DNA from: Acidobacteriaceae bacterium
Lineage (GTDB): Bacteria; Acidobacteriota; Terriglobia; Terriglobales; Acidobacteriaceae
NCBI GenBank assembly: GCA_003156235.1
Contig: PMGP01000420.1
Location: 1-7,699, forward strand
Length of the DNA stretch: 7,699 bases
Direction of reading: 5' to 3'
Below the pieces are notes generated by a model. The model was not told the origin of the DNA and did no database searches. It worked only from the letters and a program-made list of their open reading frames with translations. The translations under genes were made by a program, and so were the position numbers. This document shows positions 5,111-7,699 of the stretch, piece after piece. The stretch's first letter is position 1; each line of letters begins with the position of its first letter.

Positions 5111-6691
5111 TCAATGCATCCCCGGCGGCAGCGGCCCATGCTTTTCCGGCTTCTTGAACAGCCACGCCGCCCCCGCGCAGAAAAACGCCAGCAGCGCCGT
5201 CCAGCGAAAAACATCCACATAAGCCATCAGCGCCGATTGCTGCTGCATCAGACCGTAGACCAGCCCCATCGAGCCAGGCCGCGCCTGCGCGGGACCAATA
5301 TGCTGACCAAGATAGCCGCTGATGGCATACGCTTTCTGCTGCAAGATCATATTCGACGGCCCAAGCTGCGCGCCCAGCTCGTTCTGGTGCAGCGCCGCGC
5401 GCCGAATCAGCGCCGTCGTCGCCATCGAAATCCCAATCGACCCGCCAATATTGCGCAGCATGTTCGACAGGCCGGTGGCGTTGCCCATCTCGTTGTTGGG
5501 AATCGTGGCCATCGACATGGTGGCCATGGGAACAAACACAAAGCTCAGCGCAAAGCCGGTCAGCGTGATGGGAATCAGCAGCGTGTAGGGCCCGATGTCC
5601 AGGTTGACCATGCCGAACATCAGCGCGCAGACGCCAAAGCCCAGAAATCCCGCGCACATCAGTTTGCGATTATCGATGCGCGAGCCCAGAATGCCAATCA
5701 CCGGCGAGCCGATGAACGAGCCAATGCCGCGCGGCCCCACTACAAGTCCCGCCGTAAATGCCGTGTAGCCCAGCACCTCCTGGTAGTACAGCGGCAGGAT
5801 GGCGATGGTGATATAGATGCACATACCCAGCATGGCGATTAAAAAGCATCCTGTACGGAAGTTGCGGTCCTTCAGCACGTGCAGATCGAGCAAACCTTTG
5901 GGATGGGTCCACGAATGCCAGATCCACAGCAGGAGCGAAACCACCAGCGCGGCCACCGCCCAGCGCACCCAGGCAGCGCCGAACCAGTCGTCCTCCTGCC
6001 CCTTGTCCAGCACAATTTGCAAGGAGCCGGTCCAGACCATCAGCAAGCCAAAGCCGATGTTGTCAAAGGGACCCACCTTGGCGTTCTTGATGTATGGCGG
6101 GTCGTAGACGAAGCGGCTGATGAGGATAAACGCCAGAATCCCCACAGGAATATTGATGTAGAAGGCGTAGCGCCAACTGAAGGTATCGGTGAGCCAGCCG
6201 CCCAGCGTGGGCCCAATCACCGGGGCCATCACAATCCCTAACCCATATGCTGCCATGGACATAGAGCGCTTTTGAATGGGAAAGCTCTCCAGCAGAATCG
6301 ACTGCGAGAGCGGTTGCAATGCCCCTCCGCCGGCCCCCTGCATGATCCTGGCCAGCAGTATCGCGCCCAGCGAGGGCGCCGCGCCGCAGAAAAACGAGGC
6401 CACGGTGAAGATGGTCACGCAGATGAGCAGGAACCGCTTGCGGCCCCAGCGTCGCGCAAACCAGTTCGAGGCCGGCAGAATCACCGCATTGGCCACCAGG
6501 TAGCTGGTCAAAACCCATGTTGCTTCCGAGTTTGACGCCGATAAGCTCCCTGCAATGTATGGCAGCGCCACCGACGCGATGGCCGTGTCCAACACTTCCA
6601 TAAAGGTGGGCAGCATCACCGCAACCGTCACCAGCCACGGGTTCACGCCCTGGGATAGCGGGTAGCGGGCTTGGGCGGCGGCTGGCGTCAT
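5111..6691 (-). CDS. DHA2-family (EmrB/QacA-like) MFS efflux transporter
   Basis: This 526-aa inner-membrane protein is predicted to export hydrophobic or cationic compounds by drug/H+ antiport through 14 transmembrane helices, the usual size and topology of DHA2 pumps. LDTAIASVALP (34-44) is the TM1 family motif with its membrane aspartate D35. WFARRWGRKRFLL (77-89) is the motif A loop between TM2 and TM3. LARIMQGAGGGALQPLSQS (113-131) carries the TM4 arginine. GLGIVMAPVIGPTLGGWLTD (150-169) is antiporter motif C, followed by FSWRYAFYINIPVG (172-185). I chose ATG 6691-6689 because it gives a normal-length cytoplasmic N-terminus; the GTG at 6784 would merely translate the upstream operator repeats. 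No EmrA-type membrane-fusion gene or TolC-type outer-membrane gene, and no regulator, is next to it within the window. The substrate is unknown. Confidence 0.94.
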   Translation of the reverse strand: MTPAAAQARYPLSQGVNPWLVTVAVMLPTFMEVLDTAIASVALPYIAGSLSASNSEATWVLTSYLVANAVILPASNWFARRWGRKRFLLICVTIFTVASFFCGAAPSLGAILLARIMQGAGGGALQPLSQSILLESFPIQKRSMSMAAYGLGIVMAPVIGPTLGGWLTDTFSWRYAFYINIPVGILAFILISRFVYDPPYIKNAKVGPFDNIGFGLLMVWTGSLQIVLDKGQEDDWFGAAWVRWAVAALVVSLLLWIWHSWTHPKGLLDLHVLKDRNFRTGCFLIAMLGMCIYITIAILPLYYQEVLGYTAFTAGLVVGPRGIGSFIGSPVIGILGSRIDNRKLMCAGFLGFGVCALMFGMVNLDIGPYTLLIPITLTGFALSFVFVPMATMSMATIPNNEMGNATGLSNMLRNIGGSIGISMATTALIRRAALHQNELGAQLGPSNMILQQKAYAISGYLGQHIGPAQARPGSMGLVYGLMQQQSALMAYVDVFRWTALLAFFCAGAAWLFKKPEKHGPLPPGMH

Positions 6692-6707
6692 GGGCTGAAC
6701 ATTAGAG

Positions 6708-6713
6708 ATTATA
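6708..6713 (-). promoter_or_regulatory. Consensus -10 box of the efflux transporter
   Basis: TATAAT on the minus strand (6713-6708) is a perfect sigma70 -10 hexamer whose last base lies 16 nt before the ATG. Initiation about 7 nt downstream leaves a leader of only about 10 nt with no SD. The hexamers 16-18 bp further upstream (such as ACTGGC or CTGGCG) do not resemble TTGACA, which suggests an activator-dependent or otherwise regulated promoter. The inverted box at 6723-6729 falls in the -10/-35 spacer. Confidence 0.55.
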
Positions 6714-6722
6714 GAATGCAGC

Positions 6723-6729
6723 GTCTTAC
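6723..6729 (+). promoter_or_regulatory. Inverted copy of the transporter operator box in the promoter spacer
   Basis: GTCTTAC on the plus strand is the reverse complement of the GTAAGAC core repeated at 6756-6803. It sits about 10 bp from the TATAAT, between the expected -35 and -10. A protein bound here would occlude RNA polymerase, consistent with a repressor site, whereas the upstream array could load or loop to it. Confidence 0.4.
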
Positions 6730-6755
6730 CGCCAGTGAGCGACCGCCAGAGGTCT

Positions 6756-6814
6756 GTAAGACATTCGCGGGACGCGTAAGACACTCCTCAGCGCCGTAAG
6801 ACATTTGCAAGACA
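6756..6814 (-). repeat. Helically phased GTAAGACA operator array upstream of the efflux gene
   Basis: Three direct copies of GTAAGACAYT start at 6756, 6776 and 6796 on the plus strand (TGTCTTAC in the gene's direction). Each is exactly 20 bp from the next. A degenerate fourth, GCAAGACA, is at 6807-6814. The 10-bp intervals between cores are not conserved, so this is an array of binding sites and not a duplicated sequence block. Twenty-bp phasing equals about two helical turns, placing all boxes on one face of the DNA. They lie about 45-100 bp upstream of the -10. The likely ligand is a dimeric transcription factor regulating the pump; its family is unknown. Confidence 0.6.
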
Positions 6815-7034
6815 AAAACTTTTTTAATGCTAGCCGGTTGTATGACCTCCGAGATGCACCCTCTTTAAGGACTGGAAACCCTGGAGGAGACGAAAAACCT
6901 CTATCTTTAACCCCACCGAATTTGTCGCTAAACTGATACAAAATCGCAGGTCTTGGGGTTTTCTGTGCGAAATCTAGGCTGGATGAGGAATATAAAGGTG
7001 CTAATTGGCTCCCGTCCGATAGCTGGCAGCATAG

Positions 7035-7057
7035 GGAGGCGAGTTGCTCACGCCTCC
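7035..7057 (+). promoter_or_regulatory. Hairpin in the nitroreductase upstream region
   Basis: GGAGGCG (7035-7041) and CGCCTCC (7051-7057) are perfect 7-bp GC-rich arms with a 9-nt loop. They are followed after 8 nt by TTTTT (7066-7070). The gap to the T-run is long for an intrinsic terminator, so it could be a weak attenuator, an RNA stem in the leader or a protein site. It lies 71 nt before the start codon. Confidence 0.3.
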
Positions 7058-7127
7058 GCCGTGACTTTTTGCTTGATACGCGAGCGCACCGAGGGAAGCT
7101 GGTTTATCTTGATGGTGAGGCGGAAAG

Positions 7128-7673
7128 ATGAAATTTGACGAGTTGATGCAAGCGCGCCGCAGTGTCAGGAAGTATCAGCCGAAGGCGGTGGAACCGGAAA
7201 AGTTGCAGGCGCTGATTGAGGCCGTGCGCATGGCGCCCTCGGCCAGCAATTCGCAGCCATGGAAGCTCATCCTGGTCGATGATCCGGCGATCAGGCAGCA
7301 GGTGGCCAGGGCGACATTCGACAAAATCCTTTCGTTTAATCAATTCGCAATGGAAGCGCCGGTGATTGCCGTGCTGGCCGTCGAAAAACATTCCCTGCTG
7401 ACGCAAGTCGCCGGCTGGCTGAAGGACCGGCCGTTTTATTTGATCGATATTGGCATTGCCGCCGAGCAGTTTTGCCTGCAAGCAACCGAGCTTGGCCTGG
7501 GAACGTGCATGCTGGGCTATTTTGACGAGGACGAGATCAAGAAGATCCTGAAGATTCCGCGCGCCATCCGCGTGGCGCTGGTCATTACCGTGGGGTACGA
7601 GGCGGAGAATCAACCAATACACGCCAAGGTGCGGAAGGCGGCGGATGGGATGAGCAGCAGGAACAGATATTAG
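7128..7673 (+). CDS. Nitroreductase-family FMN-dependent oxidoreductase
   Basis: This 181-aa cytoplasmic flavoprotein is predicted to bind FMN as a homodimer and use NAD(P)H to reduce nitro compounds, quinones or similar acceptors. MQARRSVRKYQPKAVE (7-22) has the R-R-S-x-R phosphate-binding start. MAPSASNSQPWKLILV (35-50) carries the S-x-x-N-x-Q-P-W flavin motif. LIDIGIAAEQFCLQATELGL (105-124) and GTCMLGYFDEDEIKKIL (125-141) form the core helix and the G-[TL]-C-x-[LI]-G segment. The chain is short for the family (usually 180-220), matching compact members. GAGG (7117-7120) lies 7 nt before ATG 7128. It is divergent from the efflux pump across 436 bp. A shared role in xenobiotic response is possible, but no shared box sits next to its start. 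The physiological substrate is unknown. Confidence 0.92.
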   Translation: MKFDELMQARRSVRKYQPKAVEPEKLQALIEAVRMAPSASNSQPWKLILVDDPAIRQQVARATFDKILSFNQFAMEAPVIAVLAVEKHSLLTQVAGWLKDRPFYLIDIGIAAEQFCLQATELGLGTCMLGYFDEDEIKKILKIPRAIRVALVITVGYEAENQPIHAKVRKAADGMSSRNRY

Positions 7674-7699
7674 AGCATTTTGCCTGTTGGTATAGAGTG

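Larger units (their letters stand above)
6692..7127. other. Divergent intergenic region between efflux pump and nitroreductase
   Basis: These 436 bp contain no convincing gene. From left to right they hold the transporter -10 (6708-6713), an inverted GTCTTAC box (6723-6729), a phased array of GTAAGACA boxes (6756-6814), and a GGAGGCG/CGCCTCC hairpin (7035-7057) in the presumed nitroreductase leader. A TATAAA at 6991-6996 has no matching -35. Short open frames here on both strands lack an SD and protein-like composition, so I left them out. Confidence 0.6.

Noticed and set aside
5114..5842. Plus-strand frame of 242 codons antisense to the efflux transporter
   Set aside because: Arg/Gln/His-rich shadow of a 14-TM transporter gene, with no start signal of its own.
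6692..6784. 31-residue N-terminal extension of the efflux transporter from a GTG at 6784
   Set aside because: The extension translates the operator boxes and a TATAAT promoter; the family starts close to the first TM helix, as from 6691.
6756..6814. CRISPR-like array
   Set aside because: The repeats are 8-10 bp with 10-12 bp intervals, far shorter than CRISPR repeats and spacers, and no cas gene is present.
6726..6941. Minus-strand frame of 71 codons upstream of the transporter
   Set aside because: It covers the phased operator boxes and the transporter promoter, and has no SD or family signature.
6909..6960. AACCCCA/TGGGGTT inverted repeat followed by TTTT
   Set aside because: The loop of about 38 nt and the 7-bp stem make a terminator or operator unconvincing.
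6953..7138. Plus-strand frame of 61 codons overlapping the nitroreductase start
   Set aside because: It starts at TTG without SD, spans a hairpin, overlaps the true gene by 11 bp and has no protein-like pattern.

Overview
The window looks like accessory bacterial chromosome, most likely from an Acidobacteriota-type soil organism. That assignment is an inference. It rests on the gene repertoire (secreted serine hydrolase, DHA2 efflux pump, Phd/PIN toxin-antitoxin pair), the moderately high GC of most genes (roughly 60-65% in the stretches I counted) and a palindromic repeat inside one gene that resembles repeats I associate with that phylum. No rRNA, tRNA, CRISPR array, transposase or integrase is visible.

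Layout, left to right. (1) 1-1374, plus strand, lower GC: the apparent tail of a truncated gene (2-157), a 49-residue tryptophan-rich small protein (178-327) and a family 2 glycosyltransferase (412-1374). They read like the end of a polysaccharide or glycan gene cluster. (2) 1633-3093, minus strand: an exported beta-lactamase/PBP-like serine hydrolase. Its mature N-terminus carries an in-frame 42-bp insertion made of a perfect 11-bp hairpin flanked by 11-bp direct repeats. (3) 3242-3980, plus strand: a Phd/YefM antitoxin and VapC-type PIN toxin pair overlapping by 4 bp, preceded by two tandem palindromes that are the obvious candidate autoregulatory operator. (4) 4041-4910, minus strand: a DUF2971 protein, markedly AT-richer than its neighbours, with a perfect 12-bp hairpin in its leader. 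(5) 5111-6691, minus strand: a 14-TM DHA2 (EmrB/QacA-like) efflux transporter. It has a near-leaderless TATAAT promoter and, further upstream, three copies of a GTAAGACAYT box phased at exactly 20 bp. (6) 7128-7673, plus strand: a small FMN-dependent nitroreductase-family protein, divergent from the transporter.

The genes do not form one pathway. The compositional mosaic (mid-GC glycan genes, GC-rich hydrolase and transporter, AT-rich DUF2971 gene) plus a TA module suggests an integration-prone region. The observations most worth following are the protein-coding palindromic insertion in the hydrolase, the helically phased operator array of the transporter, the leader hairpin of the DUF2971 gene, and the short tryptophan-rich ORF next to the glycosyltransferase.
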